Shown here: positions 21,958 through 33,961 of the stretch, piece after piece | Layout of the letters: each line of letters begins with the position of its first letter | Numbering within the stretch: position 1 is the first letter of the stretch | Source: Tetracladium setigerum | Lineage: Eukaryota; Ascomycota; Leotiomycetes; Helotiales | Direction: 5' to 3' | NCBI GenBank assembly: GCA_031472005.1 | Contig: PZJY01000010.1 | Location: 1,612,001 to 1,676,000 of the forward strand | Length of the DNA stretch: 64,000 bases | Made by a program: the position numbers and the translations under genes | The notes under the pieces: generated by a model | Seen by the model: the letters and a program-made list of their open reading frames with translations, nothing else | Told to the model about the DNA's origin: nothing | Databases searched by the model: none

Positions 21958-22755
21958 GACGGCTGACGAGAGTGCGATTTTCGTTTCCTTTATTTTGCTG
22001 GCTGGCCTTTCTTTGCTGCGTCAGTTTAGGAGAGCTTTGCTGTTAGAAGTAGGAAGGAGGAAGAAGAAGGAGGGACTCTGCAGAGACGACGTAAGTAATC
22101 TTTGAGCCAGTATGTATGTATGTATGTATGTACATTACTGTACAGTCATTTAGTCATGACTCTTGGTACTCCGTCCCTCTAGGAACAGACGCGCAAGTTC
22201 AGTTCATGGGCCTCAGACCTATGTGGCCGACTGAATGAATGCATGGATGAAGGAATGAATGAATGATAACAGGTAGCAGCCAAATTTGGTACCGTCTGTA
22301 GGAGGTGGTTTAAGGTTGCAGGATACCCGCAGTAGGCTCGGCAGGCCATGCCACCTTCGGCTAGCTCGGCGGCAGACCCGATACGGCATAGTCGCAAGTA
22401 TCCTCCTTCACTCTTTCTAGACCTGAAAACTTACCTTACTCGAGCAGATCAATCATTTGGCACAGTCAAGTACTTTCCAGGACGACGGCCAAGCTGACAT
22501 TTCATGATAGGGAGATAGGTAGATCGACCTCCTCCGGGCCTTATCATGGACTATGTGCCTAAGCAATCAGATCCTGGATCCGTGATATGATGCTACTGTC
22601 CCCTTTCCCCCGTAGGCCTTCTTTCTGCCGCTGGCATGTAATGAAACACTCCCAACAGCCATTTAAATACAAAGAAGCGATACCCCTCGTCAGGAAGGCA
22701 ATATTCTCTCGCCTTGCCTTTACTTTCTCTCTCGATCTGACGGGCAGTAAACACC
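21958..22755. promoter_or_regulatory. Divergent promoter between amidohydrolase and MFS transporter
   Basis: This 0.8 kb segment separates two divergently read genes of the putative cluster. It contains a TATG tetranucleotide run (22111-22132), GAAT-type short repeats (22231-22266) and three CGG triplets in the same direction at 22358, 22367 and 22370, the half-site used by many Zn2Cys6 regulators. Whether these are bound is inference. Confidence 0.45.
22111..22132. repeat. (TATG)n microsatellite
   Basis: Five and a half tandem copies of TATG in the divergent promoter. Direct observation. Confidence 0.9.
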
Positions 22756-24797
22756 ATGGCATTATCTCAAAACAACGACGACAGCTTCTTTGTACCTGGA
22801 ACCATAAGACTTACTACTGGTAAGAGCCCACATATTTCCCACCAACTTCCCCGGAATCTCACTCTTGGTAGGACATGCTCCCTCCACACAAGAAGCCGAC
22901 GAGCATGCCATAATCGATGTCAAGATCGGCCTAATTCTTCAACCGCAACCATCCTCGGATCCTAATGATCCACTGGTCAGTCAAAGACTTTGAATCCAAT
23001 TACTGCAAGCAAAACTAAAATCCGTTGCTTTTAAGAATTGGTCAACATGGCGAAAGTCGTTGAACATCTCCATTGCGCTGCTATACACCTTCATTGTCTA
23101 CGTAGTGTCAGTCCCCCATCACTTCCGAGCACTGCTGACCCGCCGACTAATATCTTCTGCACCAGACTCGATGTCGCACCTCCGCTCTGGACATCACTGA
23201 ATATGGACCTGGGAATCTCTTTCGATGATCTCAACAACGGCTACGCAGCAGGCCTCGCAGGCCTAGCAACGGCAGCCATCCCGCTCATTCCTCTCTGCGT
23301 CAAGTATGGCCGGCGCTCGATGTACATTGGGACTTCTGCCGCTCTACTAGCATCAACCATCTGGATGGCCAAACAGAATACACGCATTGATTATATTTGG
23401 AACAACTTCTTGTCTGGAATTGCTGGCTCCCTTGGTGACATTCTCGTGCAGCTCACGGTCCGTTTTATACTTCACAGACTGAAAAGAAAAAGGCTAACAA
23501 CAACATAGATTGCTGACCTCTTCTTCATACATCGGCGTGGTTCAATGAACGCATTTTACGGGATCATGGTCAACTTAGGCGTAAGTAAAACTGATAACCC
23601 AATTTCTGAAACATATTGACGGTGAGCAGGTGTTCGGTTCTCCTATTCTTGCTGGTGTCATCACTGAGCGTCAAAACTGGCGCTGGGTGTTCCGGTACTG
23701 TATCATAATTTGCAGCTTGACTCTCGCTCTCGCTATTTTCTGCCTCGAGGAGACGAAGTACGAAGCTATTACAATTACCTCTATCGAGCATAATTCAAGT
23801 GAAACCGCAGAGGAGATTACAAAAAAAAGCACCGAACCAGAGGCTGCGCTGCAACTTGACTCGTCAACTAAGACTCAGAGAACTGACCGTCAAGACAAAT
23901 ATTGGATTGATAAAACCATACCCAGCCGATCCTACTTGCAGAGACTAGCTCTCTTTACCTCTACACCAGGCACGTTACGCGGATTTCTGGTCCAAATGCT
24001 TCGGCCTTTCATCTATCTTTACTCCTTTCCAGCTGTGACTTTTGCTGCGATATCCTTTGGCTCCTCGCTTTCCTGGTTCTCAGTCTTGGTCACCACGCAG
24101 CCAGTTTTGTTTTCGGCACCCCCCTATCTCTTCGGTCCGATCGAGATTGGATTGCTTGCTGTTCCTGCACTTATCGGATCAATTCTGGGCTCTCTCTGGG
24201 GAGGATGGTTCTCAGATATGCTGATAGTGTGGGCAGCAGCCCGGAACAAAGGGATACATGAACCTGAGGTCCGGCTCTGGCTGGCTGTTCTGCCCACCTT
24301 TGTAGGACCTGCGGGAATCCTAATCTATGGACTTTGTACAATCGAGGTAAATCTACCTCCGTAACCCCCAAGGTTTGAGAAACTGACTTTGAGAAGGGAG
24401 ATGCATGGATCATCCCATGCATAGGGATTGGGTTGTTTGCATTTTCCATGGGAAGTTTCAACAACATCAGTTTTATGTATCTCTACGACAGTTACGCCAA
24501 TGTAAGCTCGCGTTCACCTCAAGATAATCGTGAGAAGACTAACGTCCATTACAGATCCTCGGTGGTTGTCTCGTTGCTGTAACATTTATTCGAAATGGGA
24601 TGTCAACAGTGATTGTCTTCGCATTTAACCCTTGGGTGGCGGGGATGGGATATCGGAATACCTTCATCCTAGCATCATGTCTGGCGTGGGCATTGAATTG
24701 TCTTGTTCTGCCTTTGATGTTTTTTGGAAAGAGAATCAGGAAAGCAACTGCTGCGAAATATGCGCACTATGGGCAGTTTGAGACAGGAGCTAGATAG
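22756..24797 (+). CDS. Major facilitator superfamily transporter (DHA1/HOL1-like)
   Basis: Eight exons (22756-22819, 22872-22975, 23036-23106, 23166-23457, 23509-23580, 23630-24346, 24397-24501, 24555-24797) keep phase and give 555 residues. The entry motif DPNDPLNWSTWRK comes just before helix 1, as in fungal drug/H+ antiporter-type MFS proteins. Loop 2-3 has KYGRRSMYIG, the signature A region. Helix 4-5 contains IADLFFIHRRGSMNAFYG. Helix 6 ends in CLEETKY, a hallmark of the group around yeast Hol1. A central hydrophilic loop (about residues 250-310) precedes the second six helices. It should be a plasma-membrane proton-coupled carrier. Hol1-like proteins move polyamines and other amines in yeast, which would fit the amine oxidase next door, but the substrate is inferred. 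Confidence 0.87.
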
Positions 24798-25460
24798 TCC
24801 CTTGTCGAGCGCGTCTAGAGATCTTTGCTGGCACAGTATATTCTGAGTTGAAGTAAAGCTTGCCAGGTGTACTTTTGGCGTGCATTTCTTAACAAGATCA
24901 AGTACTGTAAATTCATTGATTATACACAGTATCAGAGGCGTATTTGTTTGGAAACTAAAATACCGTGAAATTATAAAGCGATTCGCAATTAAATCCTGAG
25001 CTTGTGCAACTATCTAGAAGCGGCACAGATAGACAACATGTTATGTTTCCATTGGGTATGTAGTATGTAGACTTTCTGGCTCTTTGACAAGAGCTAGCCG
25101 ACTGGCTTTACTACGCCGCTTAAAAACTTGCGACAACTGAATTGATGAATAGTACTTGCACTGTCATACGTAATATGTAATCCATGACGTTATTGAATGT
25201 CCAAAGTCTGATCATGAGATAAGAATCTTGCGTTCGACTCCACTCCTATAGCCTTCGTATCATCTTTGACTCCGCATCAGGATGGTCTCGGCTAGCACTC
25301 CGCATCCCTTCGCTGCAGGGTGGACCTACCATTCCAGGCCTAGTCTCAGTTGTCAAGCGATTATATATCTATTCAACCCAGACCTCAATCTATATCTCCT
25401 CTGAAATTTTTCTTTCTACTAATCATTTCCACTTTGTTGAAAAAGAAATAGTGTCAAAAC
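24798..25460. other. Intergenic stretch, promoter of the amine oxidase gene
   Basis: No coding frame. A TATATAT site (25361-25368) lies about 95 bp before the ATG and is followed by pyrimidine-rich DNA. Confidence 0.5.
25361..25368 (+). promoter_or_regulatory. TATA-box candidate of the copper amine oxidase gene
   Basis: TTATATAT is 93 bp upstream of ATG 25461 with a CT-rich segment between. Sequence match and distance only. Confidence 0.4.
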
Positions 25461-27762
25461 ATGACGACTCATCCTTTGACTGCACTTTCTCTCCACGAGA
25501 CTGAGATCGTAAGAGATGTCATCCTGAAAGCAAATCCATCGGCAGTGGTGTTGTTTCGTGAGATCTTCCTCCATGAGCCTCCCAAAGCTCAGCTGCAAGC
25601 TTTCCTCGATTGTGAGCATGCTGGTCAGGATGTTTCACCCAAATTGCCGCGGCAGGGTTGGGCCATGTTTGATCTCATTGACGGTCACAAGAATATGTCA
25701 TATTGCGAATCCGTTGTCGATGTTGACGAGGGAAAGGTTGTATTGCACGAGATTGTGGATGTAAAGCATCAACCTACACTTACGTTGTAAGTTGCTATTC
25801 TCTTCCCTACCCTGTCTTTCTACTGAACTGGGAAATTATCTTGCAAAGAACCCCCTCGGCTATGTCATGCTAAATTACCACCAGGGACGAATTTGACGAT
25901 TTGATCCAAGCGTGCAAAGTTTCGAAAGAATTTCAGGACGAGGTTGCAGCACTTAACATACCCAATGATTTCGAGCTCATCGTCGAACCATGGCCTTATG
26001 GTGGGCTAGACGTTGATGAACCCGATTTACGATACTTTCAAGGTCTCTGCTTTGCGCAGCGCAAAACCGGCAATCCAGACTCGAACTTCTACGCATTTCC
26101 CATTCCCTTGATTCCAGTAATGGACACTTCAACCAAGACAATTGTGCGTGTCGACAAACTCCCAACGGGAGGGATCGGGGATGGACTCAGCGAGAAGACT
26201 CATGGGGAGCACATCCTTGAGCATTGTGTCGACTCCGAATATGTCCCAGAGCTACTGAGCGGCAACCAAAGTCTGAGAGAAGACCTCATGCCCCTGAGCG
26301 TGATTCAGCCTAGCGGACCTTCCTACACAGTCCAAGATTCGCTCGTAGAGTGGCAAAATTGGAGATTTCGCGTTGGCTTCAATCCACGCGAGGGAGCCAC
26401 GATACATGACGTTTGGTATGACAACCGCAGCGTGCTTTATCGTCTGAGTGTCAGTGAAATGGTACGTCTTTACCCTGATAGACCCCAAAAGAATAGGCCA
26501 ACTCCTGAGAAAAGACAGTACCATATGCAGACCCCAGATTTCCGTTTCACCGAAAGCAGGCTTTTGATTTCGGTGACGGAGGGGCGGGGAACTGCGCAAA
26601 TAACCTCTCCCTAGGTTGTGACTGCTTGGGAGTAATAAAAGTGGGTGAATTATCGCCATGCCTAAGTTCTCACTGACTAATAAATCTAAGTATTTTGATG
26701 GAGTTGTTATCAATTCCAAAGGAGAGGCCAAGGTTAGTCCGAATGTAGTATGTTTACATGAACAAGATAATGGGATCGGCTGGAAACACACGAACTGGCG
26801 GACTGGCAGGGCAGTTGTTACACGACATCGTGAGCTGGTGGTGCAGTTTATTATCACGCTTGCGAATTACGAGTATATTTTTGCTTATAAATTCGACCAG
26901 TCTGGTGGGATCTCAGTTGAGACGCGAGCTACCGGTATTGTGAGCGTCGTCAATATCGATCCCGGCAAGACAAGCGCATACGGGAATGTTGTGTCCCCGG
27001 GCGCTCTCGCACAAAATCACCAGCATATTTTTGCCTTTCGAGTTGATCCTGCCATTGATGGCCCGCGGAATACTATCATCTGCGAAGAGTCTCATCCTGT
27101 ACCGATGAATGCAGCGACCAATCCGGCGGGAAACATGTATGAGGTACGACAAGATGTGATCAAGACTTCACAGTGGTTAGATGCGGCACCACAACACAAT
27201 CGAACAATCAAGATGGTCAATACTAGTAAAATGAACCGTATTAGTGGTAAACCAGTTGGTTACAAGTTCACGCCTACTGCATCACAGCTCCTGCTTGCAG
27301 ACCCAGCTTCTATCCAAGCAAGAAGGGCACAATTTGCGACCCATCATGTTTGGGTTACTAAATACAAAGATGGCGAGTTATATGCTGGGGCAGATACACG
27401 ATGCAGAGTCGGAACGAAGTGGATGGGGTTGCGGACGCCATTGCGCGGAAGGATGGGCTCGAAAATGAGGATGTAGTGATCTGGAATGTCTTCGGACTGA
27501 CACATAATCCTCGAGTCGAAGATTGGCCAGTCATGTAAGTTTGCATCGAGTTTGATTGCTTTCGCTAGTCTCTTTCTTTGAATCCCCTTTTGTGAAGAGA
27601 AGTCTGCTGAGACATTAGTTGCGTAGGCCTGTTGAGGTACATGAGTGGCACATCCGCCCAGCGGATTTCTTCGAGGCAAACCCTTCAATCAATGTTCCAT
27701 CAAGTCGGGATCTGAAATCGAAGCTCGCGGATCGACCTAAGGAGGATGGTTGTTGCAAGTGA
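25461..27762 (+). CDS. Copper amine oxidase (topaquinone enzyme); one apparent frameshift
   Basis: Five exons (25461-25786, 25885-26461, 26515-26640, 26691-27534, 27627-27762) give 669 residues when one base is restored near 27399-27402. The catalytic base region reads VWYDNRSVLYRLSVSEM, then VPYADPRFPFHRKQAFDFGD. The cofactor tyrosine is Tyr403 in LANYEY. Copper ligands are His453 and His455 (NHQH) and His near 615 (GLTHNPRVEDWPVM). All are conserved, so the enzyme should oxidise a primary amine to aldehyde, ammonia and hydrogen peroxide. No signal peptide is seen; many fungal members are cytosolic or peroxisomal. At the break one frame runs on as TRCRVGTK, while the homologous frame continues with QSRNEVDGVAD, so one base is missing after ACACG. 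The rest of the gene is perfect, so I treat it as functional. Confidence 0.88.
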
Positions 27763-28936
27763 TAGTCTTAGTTGCGGATTGCATAAACGTGATAGGGAAA
27801 GGGCTGAACATACGGAACGTGCCTAGGTTTCTAATGTCAGACTCGTTCGAAGTAAAAAAAAACAAGAGAAAGGGGGTTTTATAAGCTCAAGTCATTGCAA
27901 ATCATAAACCTTAGTGCTTCAGTGTTATGGTGAACAAGTTCGAAGCAACCGTGAGTCTGTGTTGCCAAGTCGACTGGTTTGACGACCTCATTATTACAAC
28001 TTTAAATATTGCGATATGCACGTGGATATCCTAGATTTGCATTCAATTTCCTTTCATGTAGACTGAATAAAGCATATCTAAATAGATGGCTTTAGCAAGC
28101 AAAAGGCGCTGAGGATTGTTCTTGCAAACACAACACATCCAAACAGGCTGCGAACGACTGGACCAAACACATGCAGAGCTAGAAATGAAAAGACGAGGAG
28201 TCCATCTAACCCTCGAATTTTAATTATTTTGAACATATGCCAAGAAAAAATGGCATTGAGATATGTTTATGAAACAGTAACCTTGTTATTGATGGGTTGA
28301 GTGAGGAGCCTGCCCGTGGATTGAGTGAAGTACAAAGAACGCAGTGATCGATTGGTGTTCCATGAGATGTTACCAATGGTATGGAAAGAATTTAGCATCA
28401 GGGAGATTGGTAAATTCCTGCAGAGGCATTACTTTCGTGATTGCTATTTCTGTGAATTAGAAGAAGATGGAAGGAAGTGTGGAGGATGGAATGGCATGTT
28501 GTTAAATAAAGGGTGCTTCGCATCTTGGCGATCGTCAATAGAAAAACACCGTGCGTACCGAGCAATCTTGGCTCATATCGCCGAGTCATCCAATACGCGT
28601 ATTGCCAACTGTGCCGCTGCAAGCCAGGAGGTATCGGAGCATGATAATATGTTGACGAGTCTTCCCGAGTATTACTTCTCCGCGCGTCAGCAACTGGATT
28701 TCTACCTGAATTCAGCGCATATCGAAATACCTGTTACTCCCTATAAGGAGCGGTCGGCCTCTCTTTGTGAACTGTTTCGGTTAACCTTTTTTCGTCGCTT
28801 CCTAACTTTCGTACAGTCCGACTATCGTACTTGGGACTTTAAGCCAAATGATTTAATCATCCTTCAATACTCCGTAATTCCTTTGGAGTCCGATCTCAGC
28901 TTTATTTTACGACACCTGTGAAATATACAAGGCAAA
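27763..28936. other. Intergenic stretch, promoter of the ABCC transporter
   Basis: A 198-codon plus-strand ORF (28325-28921) ends 16 bases before the transporter ATG but shows no family feature and is not called. Nothing else is seen. Confidence 0.5.
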
Positions 28937-31900
28937 ATGGAACCTCCAATACCACCTACGTGCAGTTTCATCGATGATACCTTCGGTCCTTGGGCTGGCC
29001 AATGCCGCGGTGGTTTTGATTTTACCCTTCTATTCGAGGAATCAATTCTAACAATTCCTCTCCTTTCGATTTTCATCCTGATTCTTCCCTTCCGCCTCTT
29101 CAAGCTTACCAGTGAGGGCAACAAAGTTCTTTCAAGCCAGCTTCCGATATACAAACTGGTTCGATACACTTCCATTTTGCTTCGAGAAATTTCAAATACT
29201 GACTTGGTTCGTCTGTTCAGATCGCAGCATCATGTTGGTTGATGTTACAATTGGCCCTATTAATCGTCTGGGCTTCTAAATCTGGGGATTTCAAGCCTTT
29301 CCGTACACGAGCGACAATACCGACATTAGGTTTATCGTTTGTAGCCTCGCTTGGATTCACAATTCTTTCATGGTTTGAACACAAGCGATCTATTCGACCT
29401 TCTTTAATTCTGGAAATCTACCTCTACCTCTCCGTATTATTTGATGCAGCCCGAGCTAGAACTCTGTGGCTTTTATTTGATCACCATTTTGCGATTCCGG
29501 CTCTTTTTACATGCACTGTTGGCATACGATGTGTCTTGATCATTCTGGAATCTACCGAGAAGCAAACGATCTTGTTGCCACCATATTCGAAAAATCCAAA
29601 AGAAGCAATCAGCGGAAGCCTAAGTCGAGGCATCTTCTTTTGGCTGACATCCCTATTTTTAAGTGGCTACAGAGGTATCCTATTTCTCGATGATCTATTT
29701 CCTCTGGACGAAAAGCTACGAACAGAGGCATTACAGGATAGGCTGCGAGTTGCCTGGGACAAAGGTGAAATATACTGTTGCTCATGTTCTAGACCATGAA
29801 CTAACCAAGAAATTTACAGAGCCCAACAAAACAAAGGGAGGTTCGTTGCTCTTTACCTGGATTCGTGTCCAGAAGTGGGACATAATTCGGCCCATTTTCT
29901 GGAGGTTATGCTTGATTGGATTTACATTCGCGCAGCCCTTTCTTGTCACCAAAGCAATTGAAGTAGCCAGTGCGCCAGCTTCCAGAGCTTACAACAACTC
30001 TGGGTACGGATTGATTGGTGCCTACGCTCTAGTTTATTTTGGAATTGCTGTCAGTCTCGCACTCCTGGAACTCAAAGCACATATACTGACGGTTGATCAG
30101 GTCTCATACGGTCAATATTCCCATCAGATGAATAGAGCAGCCGTCATGATGAGAGGTTCTGTTATTCCCTGTATATTTGGAAAGACGCTTTCCATTCGGC
30201 CCTCCGACACAACTTCGGCGACTGCCCTCTCACTTATCAATACAGATATCCAGACCATAATACCAGGTATAACACACATGCATGAGGTATGGGCAGGACT
30301 GGTAGAGATTTCGATTGCGATTTATCTCCTATATCGACAGGTTGGCGCAGCCTGCTCCATACCTATTGCCTTCTCCTTCTGCGTGATCATTGTGACTGGC
30401 TTTATAGCTGTGCCCATGGGAACGAGCCAAGCTGCTTGGATTGCATCGGCTCAAAAGCGTGTGGCAAGTACCTCATACACGCTTGGGAAAATCCAGTGGC
30501 TCAGAATTTCTGGTTTCAACGAATTCGCCTTCTCCAAAATACAGAAGTTGAGAGACCAAGAACTCAGTGTATCGCGGAAGTTAAGACTTTTCACGATGTG
30601 GATCTTGACACTTGGTAATTATGTATCCTAGTATCCTTTCGCATTTATCTGACAGATTCTAGTAACCTGCACACCAATATTTAGCCCCGTCCTCACGTTC
30701 ATCACATTTTCGCTTCTTGCCCTACGCAATAACGATTTTTTGACCATTTCCAAGATCTTCACTTCGTTGTCGTTATTCGTTTTGTTCAGCGCGCCATTGA
30801 GCATGATCATCTTCTGTCTCCCAAGTTTAGCCACCGCAGCCACATCATTCCAAAGGATCCAAGACTATCTGAACACCGAGGAGCACGAAGAAATGCGAAA
30901 CACTGACCTTATTGCGCCGAGGCCAAAAACTGCCTCCTTGAGCGAAGTGGCCCTCACGTCGTCTTTGCGAGATTCCAAGAAACAATCAACGATTGGCCCC
31001 AATTTAGCGGTTGAGTTGCAACCTTTAGAAATTCAGAAAGTATTCGACTCGCCTGCTCGAAAGTCAATTGTTTCTGTCAAAGGGAAGATCACTTGGTCCG
31101 AAGGCCAACAGGGTCTTGAAATTGATGAAGTTCATATCAAGCAGGCGACCCTAACAATGGTTCTTGGCCCGGTCGGCTCCGGAAAGTCAACGCTACTGAA
31201 ATGCATGGTTGGTGAAGTACCTGGCAATTTTACTGGAAAGTTTCAAGCATCTTACTCCGGAATTGCATATTGTGATCAAATTCCCTTTCTCCCAAACTCA
31301 ACAATCCGAGAGCTGATTACAAGTGATTCGGAATTTGAATCACAGTGGTTCTCTTCTGTGGTCGCAGCATGCTGTTTGGAGGAGGATTTGCAACAATGGC
31401 CACAAGGAGAATCGTCAATGGTTGGAAGTAAAGGCCTCTCACTCAGTGGAGGTCAGAAACAACGGCTCGCGATGGCTCGTGCAGTATATGCCCGAAGAGA
31501 GTTCGTCGTTCTGGATGATTCTTTCAGCGGGCTGGACTCTCGAACAGAGGCCAGAGTTTTCGACAATCTTCTTGGAAAAGATGGAATTCTTCGTAGACAT
31601 GACACTACAGTCATCCTTGCATCCTCAAGTGGTACGTTCTCTTCTTTATCAGTGTCTGGACATTTCTAATACCACATAGCTGGTCGTGCTTCACATGCAG
31701 ATCACATCGTTCTGCTCGGTGATAATGGCACGTTGATAGCTCAAGGAACATTTCAGGATGTCTCATCAAGACTCGAATCTGGTTTTGGCGACGTGCCTCA
31801 AATAAAAGGTAAAACGGATAAAGAAGATGCATCGGGAGATAAAAATGTATCTGGCGTCCGACAATCAGTTCCTCTACCCCTCGTCGAAACTTACAGCGAT

Positions 31901-33961
31901 TCCCGTCGTCAAACTGGTGACTCGACCGTTTACAAATTCTACCTCGACTCGGCAGGGTGGACTTCTATCTTTATATTTATAGCTTCCATGCTTGTTTTCG
32001 CCTTTTGTGACACATTTCCCAGTAAGTGTGATTATAATTCATTACTGATGCTTGTTAACTCTAAATGCAGATTTTTGGTTGAAGTGGTGGGCAGAAGCAA
32101 ACTCTGTTGCTCCAAATGAAGACCTCGAGAAATGGTTGACAGTCTATGCATCGCTGGCCGTGGGAAGCATGATCTTCCTTTTGATCGGTACTTGGTAAGA
32201 GGTCTTGATGGTGATAGTAGTATGGCTCCTAACAATTTATCAGGCAGGTCTTCATGGTATGCCTGACGAATTCAGGTGTGTTCTTCCACGACCTTCTTAT
32301 CAAGACGGTATCAGGGTATATACCGCATCGCTTTTCCAGAAGACGCTTTAAATTCTAACGGCCGCAGATCTTCCATGACTTTATTCACGACTGTGGATAT
32401 CGGAATAACCATGAATCGGTATGATGAATTGTCCCATTTCAGAATGTTCACCTGCTGATCAGTTACAACTCAGCTTCTCCCAGGACTTGCAACTTATTGA
32501 CATGGACCTTCCTGGAGCCGCACTAGGGGTTGCAGTCAGTATGTGAACTCCTCTATTTCCAGAAACGACCTCTTCTAAACATAATTTAGCGTTCGTATTC
32601 TGCATGGCCTCAGCAATCACGATGTCAGTCGCATCAAAATACTTCGCTATTGTGATTCCATTCATCTTATTCATCTACTATCTCATTCAGCACTTCTACC
32701 TCCGAACATCTCGGCAAATGCGCTTTCTTGACATCGAGCACAAAGCTCCATTATACTCCCAACTAATCGAAACACTCAATGGATTAATCACAATCCGAGC
32801 TTTCAACTGGCAAAGACAAGCCGAACAGAGAAATTGGAGCATTCTGGATGACTCTCAACGACCTGTCTACTTGCTGTTCTGTCTCCAGCAATGGTTGATT
32901 TTTGCGGTGAATATGGTGGTGGCATTCATGGCTATCATTCTTATTTCGCTCACAACTACTCTTCGCGAGCAAATTGGTCCCGGGTATATGGGTATTGCTA
33001 TGATCAATATTATTGGATTTGGAGAAACAAGCAAGGCGCTGATCAATACTTGGGTTGAGCTTGAAATCTCAATCGGTGCCGTAGCTCGAATCAAGAACTT
33101 TGCAGCTGAGACCGAGCAAGAAGAAACTAAACCCGAGGAAATATCAGAGGGGGGTGACTTCCAGTTACCAGAGAGCTGGCCAAGTTTAGGACAAATCCAA
33201 TTCAGCAATGTCTCTGCTGCGTATCCGTAAGTAACAACCCCCTACCCCCGTCTCTCTCTTTCTCATCCCTCCCGCTAAAACTTTGCAGCACAACTGGACC
33301 CATTCTCCAAGATATCACTCTATCTATCCTCCCCGGCGAAAAAATAGGAATATGTGGACGCACCGGCAGCGGCAAATCATCGCTCGTTCAGACCTTACTC
33401 CACATGCTACCTCTCACAAACGGAAGTATCACAATCGACTCCATCCCACACACCCTCATTTCACCATCTACAATCCGCAACCGCATCGTAGCCGTATCCC
33501 AAGAACCCTACATCTTCCCATCCACCATCCGCGAGAACCTCGACCACTCCTCACTCCACACAGACACCTCCATCATCGCCGCCCTACAAACCGTCCAACT
33601 CTGGGAAACGACCATTCTACCACGCGGTGGTCTCGACGCTCAAATCGACGATAAATTCTTCTCGCATGGACAGGCTCAACTGTTTTCTTTGGCAAGGGCG
33701 TTGTTGAGAAAGCCGACGATTCTGATTTTGGATGAGGTTACTAGTTCTCTGGATGCTGAGACGGAGGCGGTGGTGAAGCGTGTGCTTGAGAGTGATATCT
33801 TTGCGGGTGTTACTGTGCTTGCTGTGGCGCATCGGTTGGATTTCATTAGGGATTTTGATAGAGTGGTTGTTTTGGAGAGAGGGAGGATTGTAGAGATTGG
33901 CGTGCCGGAGGAATTGATGGGTCGTGATGATGGGAGGTGGAAAGCTTTGATGGCGGGGTAG
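28937..33961 (+). CDS. ABC transporter, ABCC (MRP) subfamily, full-length
   Basis: Eleven exons: 28937-29158, 29221-29764, 29820-30614, 30663-31631, 31680-32021, 32071-32194, 32244-32315, 32368-32418, 32474-32538, 32590-33226, 33289-33961. They stay in phase for 1,497 residues. Layout: N-terminal TMD0 helices, TMD1, NBD1, TMD2, NBD2. NBD1 has Walker A GPVGSGKST (about 689), signature LSGGQKQRLAMARA and Walker B VVLDDSFSGLD, where Asp replaces the catalytic Glu. NBD2 has Walker A GRTGSGKSS (about 1296), a divergent signature FSHGQAQLFSLARAL and a canonical ILDEVTSSLD. TMD2 contains the MRP motif NRFSQDLQLIDMDLP, recovered only by splicing around 32316-32473. It should be an ATP-driven exporter of organic anions or conjugates in the plasma or vacuolar membrane. 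The dense introns in TMD2 are notable. The small exons were placed by reading-frame and motif continuity. Confidence 0.9.

Noticed and set aside
22100..22400. CRISPR-like or tandem array in the divergent promoter
   Set aside because: Only simple tetranucleotide runs; there is no repeat-spacer structure, and CRISPR is not expected in a fungal nucleus.
28325..28921. 198-codon plus-strand ORF just upstream of the ABCC gene
   Set aside because: No signal peptide, domain or motif is seen, the composition is irregular, and it fills the space where the ABCC promoter and leader must be. Probably chance, though RNA-seq could change this.
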